DNA of 64,000 nt from CAWHYG01 sp963833505 (GCA_963833505.1 CAWHYG010000007.1:1798001-1862000), one strand, 5' to 3'; numbered from the stretch's first letter, positions 9,568 to 18,441 are shown. Notes: generated by a model not told the origin, from the sequence alone. A program made the numbers and translations.

Positions 9568-10914
9568 TCACGGATTCGCTGCATGACGGTAGATCGAGTG
9601 GACAACAACGACTGGAGGCAAGGGATAGCGCAAAAGCAGCCGGTTGAAGCGGGGCCAGGGCATCGAACGGTATTGTGAGCGACGGTTGAGCCACCTCTGC
9701 CAGGAGCGTTTCACAAAGTGAAGAAACGCTCGCATGCGAGGGTAGTTTCCCGTAAGCCCATAGTACCCGTAGTGACCACGCAGCTTCAGGCTCAGTTGAA
9801 GATGCTGCCACCGAACCGGTGCATGCCGGTTCCAGCGACACCAGACGTCTACCTGCCGAAGCGCACGGCGTAGACGGTCGGCCGCCGTTTGCTGACGCAC
9901 CACCCAGTACCCACTCCGGGCTTTCAGCCAGTAGTGGGTGAAGCCGAGGAAATCGAAGCTCTCCGGCCCACCGTCCGCCGGCCGCAGGCGCCTAACAACC
10001 GTCCGCGTGGGTCGGGGGAACCTCGCCAGCCGCGTCTTTTCCGGGTGAAGGGTCAGGCCAAACTGCGCAAACCGTTTCGGAAGGACCTCCAAGACCCAAC
10101 GGGCATCACGCTCCTGGGCGAAGACCAGAACCGCGTCATCCGCATACCGTACAAGAAAAGCCTGACCGTCAAGGCGAGGATTGACATACTCCTTGAACCA
10201 CCGGTCGAGCACTTCGTGCAGGTACACGTTGGCCAGTAGGGGGGAGATGACGCCTCCCTGGGGTGTCCCGCGTTCCGGTTGTCTTATTGTCCCATCTTCC
10301 AGCACTCCTGCCTTGAGCCACTTGTCGATGGCTCGACGCAGAACACCATCGCGCACCCGCCGGTCGAGAAAGTTCCGGAGATGTCTGTGGTCGAGCGTGT
10401 CGAAGAACTTCTCGATGTCCAGCTCGATCACCCAGCCCCCATTCATCTCCATCACTCCGTCCCGAAGGCGTCGAAGCGCCTCGTGCGCAGAGCGTCCGGG
10501 GCGGAAGCCGTACGAGCAGTTCAGAAAGTCCCGCTCGTAGATGGATTCCAGCGCCATGGCAACTGCACGCTGAAGCACCTTGTCTTCGAAGGTCGGGATT
10601 CCGATGGGGCGCGTCTTCGTACCGTCCCCCTTCGGAATGTGGACTCGCCGGACTGGCGGCGCGTGGTAGTTTCCGGACTTGAAGCGGTCCAGCAATCTCC
10701 GAAGGTTCCCCTCCAGATCGCTGGCGTATGCTACCGCCGTCTGCCCATCCACTCCCGGGGCACCGTCCTTGCGGGTCAGCCGATACGCTTCCCCGAGCAA
10801 ATCCAGGTCCACATGGTGATGGATACTCGTGAAGACTTTCTCCGGCGCCTCTCGCGCCAGCTTCGCTATCCGCTGGAGTCCTGTGGAGACGTAGCGGGGA
10901 CTCAGGGTTCCCAT
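9568..10914 (-). CDS. ltrA: Group II intron reverse transcriptase/maturase
   Basis: The protein has 448 residues. Reverse transcriptase blocks are clear: GAPGVDG (about residue 52), TRPIGIPTFEDKVLQRA (about 101-117), CSYGFRPGRS (about 133), the GTPQGGVISPLLANVYLH block and the catalytic YADD. The maturase X domain follows (RWLNRRSQYRSMPWPRF). No HNH endonuclease domain follows it. The protein would help the intron fold and splice, and would reverse-transcribe it at new sites. The ORF is intact and sits 72 bases from the intron 3' end, the usual place in domain IV. Confidence 0.95.
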   Translation of the reverse strand: MGTLSPRYVSTGLQRIAKLAREAPEKVFTSIHHHVDLDLLGEAYRLTRKDGAPGVDGQTAVAYASDLEGNLRRLLDRFKSGNYHAPPVRRVHIPKGDGTKTRPIGIPTFEDKVLQRAVAMALESIYERDFLNCSYGFRPGRSAHEALRRLRDGVMEMNGGWVIELDIEKFFDTLDHRHLRNFLDRRVRDGVLRRAIDKWLKAGVLEDGTIRQPERGTPQGGVISPLLANVYLHEVLDRWFKEYVNPRLDGQAFLVRYADDAVLVFAQERDARWVLEVLPKRFAQFGLTLHPEKTRLARFPRPTRTVVRRLRPADGGPESFDFLGFTHYWLKARSGYWVVRQQTAADRLRRALRQVDVWCRWNRHAPVRWQHLQLSLKLRGHYGYYGLTGNYPRMRAFLHFVKRSWQRWLNRRSQYRSMPWPRFNRLLLRYPLPPVVVVHSIYRHAANP

Positions 10915-11192
10915 CCGACTTGCCCCCCAGCGGTTCCGTGCTCCGACACCCGCCTTCCCTCCATCGGGTCCCTCGGGATCGGTTCCCCGACTTCCCTGGT
11001 ACTACGCAGGTGTTCTGACGCCCGACCGCCCATACGGAAGGACTCCGTTTCCTTTGTCCTATCCTGCCTCATGCGGAGGAGACGACCGGGCCTCCCAGGT
11101 TCCTGGACGACCCTCGTGCGAGCATGCCCTGGCCTCTGACCCCGGCGAGACCTCCACACCAGGCCATGCGATGTGAAAGTGCTGCCTTCCGC

Positions 11193-11199
11193 ACTGGTT
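11193..11199 (-). other. Predicted EBS1 of the group II intron
   Basis: AACCAGT in the intron is the exact complement of ACTGGTT, the last seven bases of the 5' exon (11428-11434). This pairing defines the insertion site and supports the 5' splice junction at 11427/11428. Confidence 0.7.
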
Positions 11200-11427
11200 A
11201 CGGCGTCGGCTCTCGCCACGATTGCTATTACGGGGCTCATTCCCACGGCCTGCTCGCTCCCTGTGTACGCTTCGCGGCCTGCGTTGCCGCAGGTCTCGCG
11301 CAACACTCGGTTCCGGCTGCCGGCCAGCTTTGCCGGGTGAGATTTCCACTCACCGGGTCGCATAGAAAGGTTTCAAGCTAGGCTCTCGCTTTCACTATTC
11401 CCCTTTCCCAGGCTTCGCCTGGCGCAC

Positions 11428-11864
11428 AACCAGTAGCACTCGGTCATGAGGCCGGTCTGGGCGCTGTTCCACAAGATGGAGGTGCCGGTGCTGTCGCCCG
11501 GCCAGCCGTTCATGGCGAGCTGGAAGTCCGCGCATGGGCCGAACGAGCGGATGACGACCCCGGTCGAGTCCCCGTAGGAGTCGTCGTAGTCGACTCCGAA
11601 CGTCAGCCCCTTGAGGCGCGGACTGGACCCTGGCGGGAAGGCGGCGTAAACCTTCCAGACCTTGAGAGAGTCGGGGCTCGCATTGTCGATCTCCGACACG
11701 ACCGCGCCGCACGAATCCGGCACGCTCCCTCTGCCGCATTCGTTCATCTGTTCCAACGTCAAGTTGGCGGAGTGCACCAATAGCACACCGCCGACGTTCG
11801 GGCCGGCCAAAACGACTGTAGGCAACATAAGAAGAGCCCCAACCAACAATCCCGTGATCTTCAT
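11428..11864 (-). pseudogene. N-terminal exon of the interrupted secreted protein
   Basis: The start is ATG 11864, with GGAGGAGATCAA directly upstream. Codons 1-145 encode a cleavable signal peptide (MKITGLLVGALLMLPTVVLA), then a small domain with NECGRGSVPDSCGAVVSEID and ending MTECYW, where the group II intron begins after the second base of a codon. The frame presently reads a few codons into the intron before stopping near 11373. Splicing to 9495 continues into the body described above. Exon lengths of 437, 3,435 and 197 bases, less one frameshift base, sum to exactly 1,356 codons. An upstream extension of the frame to 12173 is open but lacks a ribosome site. Confidence 0.85.
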
Positions 11865-12384
11865 TTGATCTCCTCCCCCCTGGACCGCCGCGAAGCACTC
11901 GCAGCTATGGTCCATGGCGACCGGGCCAACCGACGGCTGACGACTTGGTTCTGGCCCCCGAGCAAAGATGTGTTCGGCCAGGCAGGGGGAGCGGTGCGGG
12001 ATGCCTCGGCGGACCCCGAGAGCAGCCTCGGTCCCGCGTGCGGTGTCGAGCCACCCCGCGCGCCAGCCGGGGAAGCCGCGGTACTTCCGCGAAAGGAGCC
12101 TTGAGGGAATCGAAGTGACGACGCCGGGTTGAAAAGTCGGCAAGCGATTCAGACTGCTGGCGACCAAGAACACTCACGGCAACCTCATCACCCCGGGTGA
12201 GCACTGATTGCGCCCACGACCGAAGAACCAGGCGAGCCGTTCCGTGGTCCCACCGGAACAGCCGTCTCCTCGTCGGAAAGGAGCATAAAGACGCAGACTT
12301 CCAACTTCAAGCGGAATCGTGCGGGCTGAAATGCGACGGGAGTCTGCTACGAGACAGTGAGTTGCTGCCGAAGGGCCGCGTCCG
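11865..12384. other. 520-bp intergenic region
   Basis: It lies between the start of the interrupted gene (11864) and the end of the archaemetzincin gene (12385). Apart from the strong ribosome site at its left end I see no gene, hairpin terminator or clear promoter. Open frames here lack family signals. Confidence 0.5.
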
Positions 12385-12933
12385 TCAAGCGAACCGCAGA
12401 CTCTGCCGGCAGCTCCCGCAGAAGCTCGCGCTCTTCAGGTCGACCTCCTCGACCGCGTTCGAGTAGTGCATGACGCACGCGTAGTCGTGGCAATGGATGA
12501 GCCCGGCGGTGTGGCCCAGCTCATGCAGCGCTTCCTTCTCCAGCCGCCGGAGCAGCAGCTCGGGATCCTCGGGAAGCCCGTAGAACTCCGCGTGCAACCG
12601 GTGCAGAGAGACCAGCGCCACCCTGGCCCCCAGGTGCGCCAGTCCGAAGACGAACGTGAGGATGGGGATGAAGAGATCCACGTCTCCGACCCCGAGGATC
12701 CGCCGGGCAGTTCCCAGCTCTGGCGCTGCCGCCAGTTCCGCCAGGATGATGGACGCGTTCCACTGGCGCCGGACCGGCTCGTAGGCGGAGTCGACGGGAA
12801 GCGCGCGCGGGTGGATGCGGAACGGGAGGCCGACGGCGTCCGGCAGCGCCAGCGCCAGGAATTCGAGCGGGGACGGATCAATCGATCCGATCGCGACGAG
12901 GACGGCGTCGTCCCCTGCCACCGCCGGCTTCAC
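12385..12933 (-). CDS. amzA: Archaemetzincin family zinc metallopeptidase
   Basis: The GTG start at 12933 (182 residues) is preceded by GAGG and lies 14 bases after the response regulator stop. The metzincin zinc site is complete: HELGHTAGLIH (H137, E138, H141, H147). It is followed by the archaemetzincin-specific cysteine set C148, C153, C172 and C175 (HCHDYACVM and FCGSCR), which binds a second zinc. Length matches the family (about 180). Archaemetzincins are predicted cytosolic aminopeptidase-like enzymes with few known substrates. Position downstream of the sensor kinase and regulator suggests co-transcription. A link between the two functions is inference only. Confidence 0.93.
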   Translation of the reverse strand: MKPAVAGDDAVLVAIGSIDPSPLEFLALALPDAVGLPFRIHPRALPVDSAYEPVRRQWNASIILAELAAAPELGTARRILGVGDVDLFIPILTFVFGLAHLGARVALVSLHRLHAEFYGLPEDPELLLRRLEKEALHELGHTAGLIHCHDYACVMHYSNAVEEVDLKSASFCGSCRQSLRFA

Positions 12934-12947
12934 GCGCTCAGCCTCGG

Positions 12948-14343
12948 CTACGCGCCCGGGCGGCGCAGTCCGAACCTTCGGATCTTGTTGTACAAGGTGA
13001 CCCGGTCGATGTCGAGAATCCGGGCGGCCTGGCTGATGTTCCACTCCGCCGCGGTCAGGACGGCCTCGATGTGCTGCCGCTCGGCGTCGGCCAGGGTGCG
13101 GACCGTGCCGGCCGTCTCCGCTCGCCCGGTCAGGGGCAGATCCTCCGCCTCGATCCGGTCTCCGCGGCTGATCACCACCGCCCGTTCGACCGCGTTCTGC
13201 AGCTCGCGGACGTTGCCGGGCCAGTCGTGCTGCGTCAGGGAGCGAAGGGCCGAAGGCGTGAAGCTCCGGGACTTCTTGTTCATGGCCCGGCAGAAGCGCT
13301 CGAGAAAGTGCTCGGCCAGCGGAATGATGTCTTCCCGCCGCTCCCTGATCGGCGGGATCGAAATGGTGACGACGTTGAGGCGATAGTACAGGTCCTCGCG
13401 GAAGGACCGGTCCGCCACCATCGCCTCCAGATCCCGATTGGTGGCCGCGATCGCGCGGAAGTCGACGTCGATCCTCTGGTTTCCGCCGACCCGGCAGATC
13501 ACCTTCTCCTCCAGGACCCGCAGCAGATCCATTCTGCGTCTTCGGACTGGCGTCGCCGATCTCGTCCAGAAAAATAGTGCCGCCGTCGGCCAGCTCGAAC
13601 TTCCCCTTCCGGCGGTACTGGGCCCCGGGGAAAGCGCCCCGCTCATGCCCGAACAGCTCGCTTTCCAGCACGCCCTCCGGAAGCGATCCGCAATTGACGA
13701 CGACGATCGGCAGGTAGCGCCGCCGGCTGTGGGCGTGGATGTCCCGGGCGACGAGCTCCTTCCCCGTTCCGCTTTCTCCCCGGATGAGAACGGCGGAATC
13801 GCCCTCCGCGACCGTCCGCGCCATTTCCTTCACCGCCGAGATCTGCGGAGAGATCCCCTTGATCTCGTCGAAGCCCCACATCTCTTCGATGCTCGACTTC
13901 AGGCGTTCGTTCTCATGCTCCAGGTCGCGGCGGGCCAGGCAGCCCCTCACCAGCCGATCGAGCGCCTCGGGATCGAACGGCTTGGTGATGTAGTCCTGCG
14001 CCCCTTCCTTCATGGCCCGCACCGCCGTGTCGACGGAGGCGTAGGCGGTCATGATGATGATGACCGCGCGGGGGAAGGCCTCCCGGATCCGGCTTTGCAG
14101 CTCGAGACCGTCCATTCCCGGCATCTTGATGTCGAGGAGGAACAGGTCCCAGGGGCGTTCGGTCAGGCGCGCCAGCGCTTCCCGTCCGCTCGCGGCCGAC
14201 TGGACGTCGTACCCCTCCTCCTGAAACCACGACCGGAGCGACTCTCGGACGACGTCTTCATCGTCGACGATCAGGATGTGCCTGGGTTCGGAGGCCGGTC
14301 CGCCGGTAGCGGCGACTCCGGTCTCCGCATCGCTCTGGCTCAA
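12948..14343 (-). CDS. NtrC-type sigma54-dependent response regulator (frameshifted)
   Basis: A TTG start (14341-14343) overlaps the kinase stop, with GGGAG upstream. Order: receiver domain (ILIVDDED, phospho-acceptor D71 in LLDIKMPGMDG), AAA+ domain (Walker A GESGTGKE; sigma54-contact loop reads GAFPGA near residue 231 instead of GAFTGA), Fis-type DNA-binding helices (EWNISQAARILDIDRVTLYNK). The frame breaks at 13532-13533. One extra base (TT on the plus strand) separates DEIGDASPKTQ from MDLLRVLEEK, which are contiguous in the family. Removing it gives 464 residues. As sequenced, the protein would lose half the AAA+ domain and the DNA-binding part. It is the cognate partner of the upstream kinase by position. 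Confidence 0.88.
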
Positions 14344-15992
14344 GCTGGGCTCCCTTCCTTGGTTCTTCCGGTGCGATGAAGGGGAAAGGCGAGCGTGAAA
14401 AGGCTCCCTCGGCCGGGAGTCGAGTCCGCGGTGACGTTTCCCCCGTGGCTCTGCATGATACTGTAGACGACGGCCAGACCCAGGCCGGTTCCGCCCGTGG
14501 CCGAGCCGTCCTTCGTCGTGAAGAAGGGCTCGAACAGGTGTTTCCGCGTCTCCGGGTCCATGCCGACTCCGGTGTCGCGCACCGCGACTTCGACTCCCGC
14601 GGGGTCGGAGGCCCCTACCAGCGGCCGCGGGCAACGGCACGCGACCGAGAGAGTGCCTCCCTGCGGCATCGCCTCGCAGGCATTCATGAAGACGGCCAGC
14701 AGCGCCTGCTTGATCTGCTGCGGGTCTCCCTCCACGTTGGGGAGATCAGGCGCGGGGCTCCACTCCACATGCACGGAGCCGAGATGGCACTGATGCTGGA
14801 TCAGGCGCAGGGACTGCCCGACGATCTCATTCAGGTCGACCGGCTCGATCCGCGGCTCGGAATGGCGGGAGAAAGCGAGCAGATTCCGGACGATCTCGCC
14901 GCAGCGCGCGGCCTCCGACTCGATGCGAGCCAGCCAGTCGCGGGTCTCGTCCGCGCCCGGATCGCCTCCGGCGCCGTCGCCGGACGGGCGCGCCATGCGC
15001 TTCAAGAGCAGCTTGGCGTAGGTGCGAATTCCGGCCAGCGGATTGTTGATCTCGTGCGCCACGATGGCGGCGAGCTTCCCGAGCGACGCCATCTTCTCGA
15101 CCTGCACCATCTCGTCCTGGGCGCGTCCCAAAGCCGCGCTCTTCTCTTCCACGCGCCGTTCGAGAGTCCGGGCCCAGGTGTCGGCTTCCGACCGGGCCGC
15201 CTGCAGGTCGGCGACCATCTGGTTGAAGGAGCGCACGAGATTGCTCAGATCGCTGTCCGCCTGCTCGGGGACCTTCTGGTCGAGCCGCCCGGCCGAAATG
15301 GCGCGCGTGGCCAGGATGAGGTGCCGGACCGGGCGGTGGACCGTCCGCCACACCCACACGATCGACAGGAAGGACACGGCCAGAAGGGCCAGGATCGCGG
15401 CCAGGACGAACGAGCGGGTGCCGGCGGCGACGATCTCGTCGGCCTGCGCCAGGGACATCTGGACGTCGAGCACGCCGAGGATCGCCTGCGCCGGCGAATG
15501 CACGTGACAGTCCGACCCGGCGCAATCCGGGCCGTTCGTCACCGGATAGATCATCCCCATGACGCGGCGACCGCCCGCGCGGTAGATGCGCAGGCGGTCC
15601 GGTCGGTCCAGGCGCGTCAGGGGCTTGGCCGAGGCGTGACAACGATCGCAGGCGTCCGCCGTCAGGTCCACGCGGGTTCCGATCTCCCCGGGATCCGAGG
15701 AATAGCGGATCGCGCCGGTCTTGTCGTAGATCCGCACGCGTTCCACCTGCGGAAGGCGCCCGAGGTCCAGAAGCTGCGCTTCCAGCTCTTCCCGGTCGTT
15801 CCGGAGCATCGCCGCCCGGGTGGCTCCCCGCATCAGGTCGCCGAGCTGGTCTTCTGATTGCAGGAGGAGCTGCTCGTGGCTCCGGCGCTCCTGGCGGATG
15901 AAGATGAATCCCAGCAGGGTGAGGAGGACGGTCAGGCTCCCCACCAACGCCAGGGCCAGCTTCACACCGAGGCCGAGCCTCGGAGAGTCCAT
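14340..15992 (-). CDS. Sensor histidine kinase with heme-type CxxCH motifs in the periplasmic domain
   Basis: The protein has 550 residues, ATG 15992 with GAGGAGAG upstream. Membrane segments at about 11-32 and 194-214 bracket an extracytoplasmic domain. It contains CDRCH (115-119), a c-type heme attachment motif, and CAGSDCH (157-163), a spaced variant. A HAMP domain (about 216-268) and a coiled linker follow. The HisKA H-box is VAHEINNPLAG (H313), and the HATPase boxes are NACEA, DTGVGM and GGTGLGLAV. I infer sensing of redox state or a heme ligand. The family with this periplasmic domain occurs in anaerobes and acidobacteria. It overlaps the regulator gene and follows the GcvH-like gene by 33 bases, so the block looks like one operon. 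Confidence 0.9.
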   Translation of the reverse strand: MDSPRLGLGVKLALALVGSLTVLLTLLGFIFIRQERRSHEQLLLQSEDQLGDLMRGATRAAMLRNDREELEAQLLDLGRLPQVERVRIYDKTGAIRYSSDPGEIGTRVDLTADACDRCHASAKPLTRLDRPDRLRIYRAGGRRVMGMIYPVTNGPDCAGSDCHVHSPAQAILGVLDVQMSLAQADEIVAAGTRSFVLAAILALLAVSFLSIVWVWRTVHRPVRHLILATRAISAGRLDQKVPEQADSDLSNLVRSFNQMVADLQAARSEADTWARTLERRVEEKSAALGRAQDEMVQVEKMASLGKLAAIVAHEINNPLAGIRTYAKLLLKRMARPSGDGAGGDPGADETRDWLARIESEAARCGEIVRNLLAFSRHSEPRIEPVDLNEIVGQSLRLIQHQCHLGSVHVEWSPAPDLPNVEGDPQQIKQALLAVFMNACEAMPQGGTLSVACRCPRPLVGASDPAGVEVAVRDTGVGMDPETRKHLFEPFFTTKDGSATGGTGLGLAVVYSIMQSHGGNVTADSTPGRGSLFTLAFPLHRTGRTKEGSPA

Positions 15993-16025
15993 GCGCTCTC
16001 CTCGTCCGCCCGGAGGGCCGGTTTC

Positions 16026-16826
16026 CTAAGAGGGATCCCCGGGCGCCGGGCCGGAAGTCTGGAGTCTCTCCGTGACTCCACCTGCCCGGATTCGACCCGG
16101 CCAGGACCGTTCCGTGCCGATCCAACGGCGGACCAACGTCACGTACCGGGGACCGGCCCATTCGGCCAGCCGGTCCAGATCCAGCTCGCCTCCGTCCGGC
16201 AGGACGGGAGCCGGGGAGAACAGCTCGGCCAGCTCAATGGCGCAGTCTTCCCGAAATCGAGCCCACTCCCGCTTCAGACGAAGCCAGGCGGTCCGGCCGA
16301 ACAGGCAGTCCGCGAGCTGCCGCTCGAGGCGCGGAACGCTCAGGATCATCAGCCACGCCCGGGTGTACGGCCCCGAGGCCATCGATCGGAACCGGTTGGG
16401 CCCGAACTTGTGGACGCGCACGACTTCCCCGGCCAGCGGGCTGCCGAACGAAACCGGGCCCGATGCCAGATGGATCTCGGCGATCGGATCGCCCTTCAAG
16501 AGCCGCACGCCGGCTCGCGGAAGCTCCACGTCCGCGGCCGTCCGCAGAAGCTGGCAGCCCATCGGATCGATTCCGACCTGCACCTGCCCTTGCGGGAGCA
16601 CGCGAAGCCAGAGGTGTTGAGGATCGTGGAATCGGTCCCGCACCGCTGCGGAGAGAGGCGCGCGCTCATCAGCGGACCGTTCCGAATGTGACCTGCTGCG
16701 CTGGGCTCGGCCGGGGCGGAAGACCCGGTCAACCGGGCAATCGGAGCACTCGTACCCCCGATCGCAAAGCCGGTAGCTCGTCAATCCGGCCCACATCCAA
16801 ACGCACTTGTCCAAGCGCTGATCCAT
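16026..16826 (-). CDS. GcvH-like (lipoyl-domain fold) protein beside a sensor kinase
   Basis: ATG 16826 (266 residues) has GGGAGAG six bases upstream; a TTG at 16832 is also in frame. The N-terminus carries a cysteine cluster (KCVWMWAG, RLCDRGYECSDCPVD). Residues about 80-135 resemble glycine cleavage H protein: VGIDPMGCQLL, then VRLLKGDPIAEIHLASGPVSFGSPLAGEVV. The lysine that carries lipoate in GcvH is not present at the expected turn, so this is unlikely to act in glycine cleavage. No gcvT or gcvP gene lies nearby. It probably acts with the kinase as a binding or adaptor protein. That role is inferred from position only. Confidence 0.72.
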   Translation of the reverse strand: MDQRLDKCVWMWAGLTSYRLCDRGYECSDCPVDRVFRPGRAQRSRSHSERSADERAPLSAAVRDRFHDPQHLWLRVLPQGQVQVGIDPMGCQLLRTAADVELPRAGVRLLKGDPIAEIHLASGPVSFGSPLAGEVVRVHKFGPNRFRSMASGPYTRAWLMILSVPRLERQLADCLFGRTAWLRLKREWARFREDCAIELAELFSPAPVLPDGGELDLDRLAEWAGPRYVTLVRRWIGTERSWPGRIRAGGVTERLQTSGPAPGDPS

Positions 16827-17143
16827 GTCCAACTCTCCCGGGCGCCCTGGCCTTGCGCGACTGCCTGTCGCGCAACCAATCGATCGTAAGGGTATCAGAA
16901 ACCCGGCCGTGGTTCAAGGGGGTCCATGGCCTTCCATCTGACCATTTCTCAACGTGTTACCTGACATGACACCCGCAGGTGGTCCGTTGCCGAAGCCGTT
17001 TGTCGCGTCCCCTCGTTGCAATTTTCAACTGCCTGGATAGTTCACATTCTCAACGATTCCAGAGTGTCAGCGTCGCCTCTGCACCCAGAAGATCTGCTGT
17101 CTCCGGAGAACCCGGAGCGGTTCAGCTCGGAGCGTCGCAATTT
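16827..17143. other. 317-bp intergenic region upstream of the GcvH-kinase-regulator block
   Basis: It should hold the promoter of the block that starts at 16826. I do not see a convincing -24/-12 or -35/-10 pair. A near-repeat of GCAATTTTCA occurs at about 17018 and about 17137; its meaning is unknown. Confidence 0.4.
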
Positions 17144-17566
17144 TCATCGGAGCAGGGCGTCTCGAATCCAGTCCGGCAGCGTGACGCTTCGGCCCTCGGA
17201 CCGCTTCACGGGCACATGCACGGTGTCCCCCTCGACCAGAAGCTGCCCATCGCGGTGGATGCGATAGACGAATCGGACGGTCCGAGATCGGACCTCCGCC
17301 ACCCGAGTCTCGACCGTGACCAGGTCGTCATATCGAGCCGGGCGCCGGACCTTGAAAGTCGCCTCGGTCACCGGCAGGGAGTAGCCGCGCCGTTCGACCT
17401 CCGCATAGGTGAGTCCCCGCTCCCGGAGCAGCTCCGTCCGTCCGATCTCAAACCACGTCAGATAGTTGCCGTTGTAGACGACGCCCATCGCGTCGGTGTC
17501 GGCGACGTAGACGCGCAGCGTCGTAACTCCCGCAGGTAGAGCGCATTGCCAACTCTGTTCGTCCAA
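17144..17566 (-). CDS. Hotdog-fold acyl-CoA thioesterase, YbgC/FadM type
   Basis: The TTG at 17566 is chosen because AGGAGG lies five bases upstream (140 residues). The active-site segment RVYVADTDAMGVVYNGNYLTW matches the 4-hydroxybenzoyl-CoA thioesterase family: D in DTDAMG is the catalytic aspartate, and GNYLTWFEIGRTELLRERG is the central helix. It would hydrolyse acyl-CoA thioesters in the cytoplasm. It is transcribed away from the redoxin gene at 17730. In many bacteria YbgC accompanies tol-pal genes; none is seen here. Confidence 0.9.
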   Translation of the reverse strand: MDEQSWQCALPAGVTTLRVYVADTDAMGVVYNGNYLTWFEIGRTELLRERGLTYAEVERRGYSLPVTEATFKVRRPARYDDLVTVETRVAEVRSRTVRFVYRIHRDGQLLVEGDTVHVPVKRSEGRSVTLPDWIRDALLR

Positions 17567-17654
17567 TCCCGCCTCCTGTCTTTTGTGAAGGTTATCACAA
17601 GCAATTCCTCTCCTTTCTGGAATCGTCCGCTCGAACTCTCCGGCCAAGGACACG

Positions 17655-17683
17655 TTGCCCGCCGATAGAAAAGGGAGTACACT
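17655..17683 (+). promoter_or_regulatory. Candidate promoter of the redoxin gene
   Basis: TTGCCC (17655-17660), a 17-base spacer, then TACACT (17678-17683), 46 bases before the GTG at 17730. The same TACACT -10 element with a 17-base spacer occurs before the subtilase gene at 60210. Confidence 0.45.
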
Positions 17684-17729
17684 CAACACAAGGCTAATGG
17701 AAGTTTCCCAACTTCGGAGGGTTGGCATC

Positions 17730-18332
17730 GTGGGCATGCGGAAGCTGCCGGGTCTCGTTGTCGTGGTTTCTCTGGTCGCTCTGGGTCTCTTCGGAGCGTC
17801 CAGCTCCCAGGCTGTGCAGATCGGGGATCGGGCCCCAACGTTCAGCCTCCTGGACCTTACCAGTCGGACGGTCAGCCTGTCCTTCTCGTCCGGCGATATC
17901 ACGCTGCTCTTTTTCATGGGATACAATGCGGACGTCTGCAACGACCCCGCTTCCCAGATCGAGACCCAGATCTACGAGCCGTTCCGGACCGAGGGCGTGC
18001 AGGTCTACGGAATCGACTGCTGGGACGGCACCGTCAGCCAGCTCAGCCAGTTCCGCGACCAGAACAGTGTTCAGTTCCCCCTGCTTCTCGCCGGGAGCTC
18101 GACGGCTTCCGCCTATGATCTTCCGTATGGGAGCTACGTGGTGATCGACGCGAAGGGCGTCGTGAGGTACGTCAGCGCGGGCCCGTCGGCATCGGCCTTC
18201 GATCTCTCCGGGCTTCAATCCATCATCAAGACCTTGTTGGAAGAAGCCAGCGCCACGCGCACCCAGACCTGGGGAACGATCAAGACCCTGTACGGGCAGA
18301 AGTCCCTGCCGAACATCCGGTCCGCCGGTTGA
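17730..18332 (+). CDS. Secreted redoxin (peroxiredoxin/thioredoxin-fold) protein
   Basis: The GTG at 17730 lies 9 bases after GGAGG; ATG 17736 is the alternative (about 200 residues). A signal peptide (LVVVVSLVALGLFGASSSQA) is followed by the AhpC/TSA-like opening IGDRAPTFSLLDL and a strand ITLLFFMGYNADVC. The Cys in ADVCND stands at the place of the peroxidatic cysteine. A second Cys occurs in YGIDCWDG. The usual TxxC motif is not clear, so activity as a peroxidase is uncertain. It probably works outside the cytoplasm in thiol chemistry. No partner reductase is adjacent. Confidence 0.75.
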   Translation: MGMRKLPGLVVVVSLVALGLFGASSSQAVQIGDRAPTFSLLDLTSRTVSLSFSSGDITLLFFMGYNADVCNDPASQIETQIYEPFRTEGVQVYGIDCWDGTVSQLSQFRDQNSVQFPLLLAGSSTASAYDLPYGSYVVIDAKGVVRYVSAGPSASAFDLSGLQSIIKTLLEEASATRTQTWGTIKTLYGQKSLPNIRSAG

Positions 18333-18441
18333 TCCTCGGCGAGGCTCGTTCCACCTCCCACGGTCAGTTCGGCCTCTCATAGCCGGCTCAACCTCGGCGA
18401 ATCCGGCCTGGCCCCTCGTCGCCGGCTGAACCTCTTCGCAG

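Larger units (their letters stand above)
9496..11427 (-). mobile_element. Group II intron with reverse transcriptase/maturase (1,932 bp)
   Basis: The 5' end reads GTGCGCC (11427 downwards), the group II consensus start. The 3' end closes with a domain V/VI structure and terminal AC (CCCTAC ending at 9496). An internal ORF encodes the maturase. The seven bases ACTGGTT at the end of the 5' exon (11428-11434) are complementary to AACCAGT inside the intron (11193-11199), matching IBS1/EBS1 pairing. Joining 11428 to 9495 continues the open frame without change (TAC TGG TTC GCG). The intron lies in the same orientation as its host gene, so RNA splicing could restore the message. Confidence 0.92.

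Noticed and set aside
12385..14640. A 751-codon frame that seems to fuse a response regulator and a metallopeptidase
   Set aside because: It is an artefact of the one-base shift at 13532. The regulator continues in another frame to 12948, and the peptidase has its own GTG start at 12933.
16026..16826. Functional glycine cleavage H protein
   Set aside because: The lipoyl lysine is absent from the expected turn and no gcvT or gcvP is nearby; the fold is probably reused beside the kinase.
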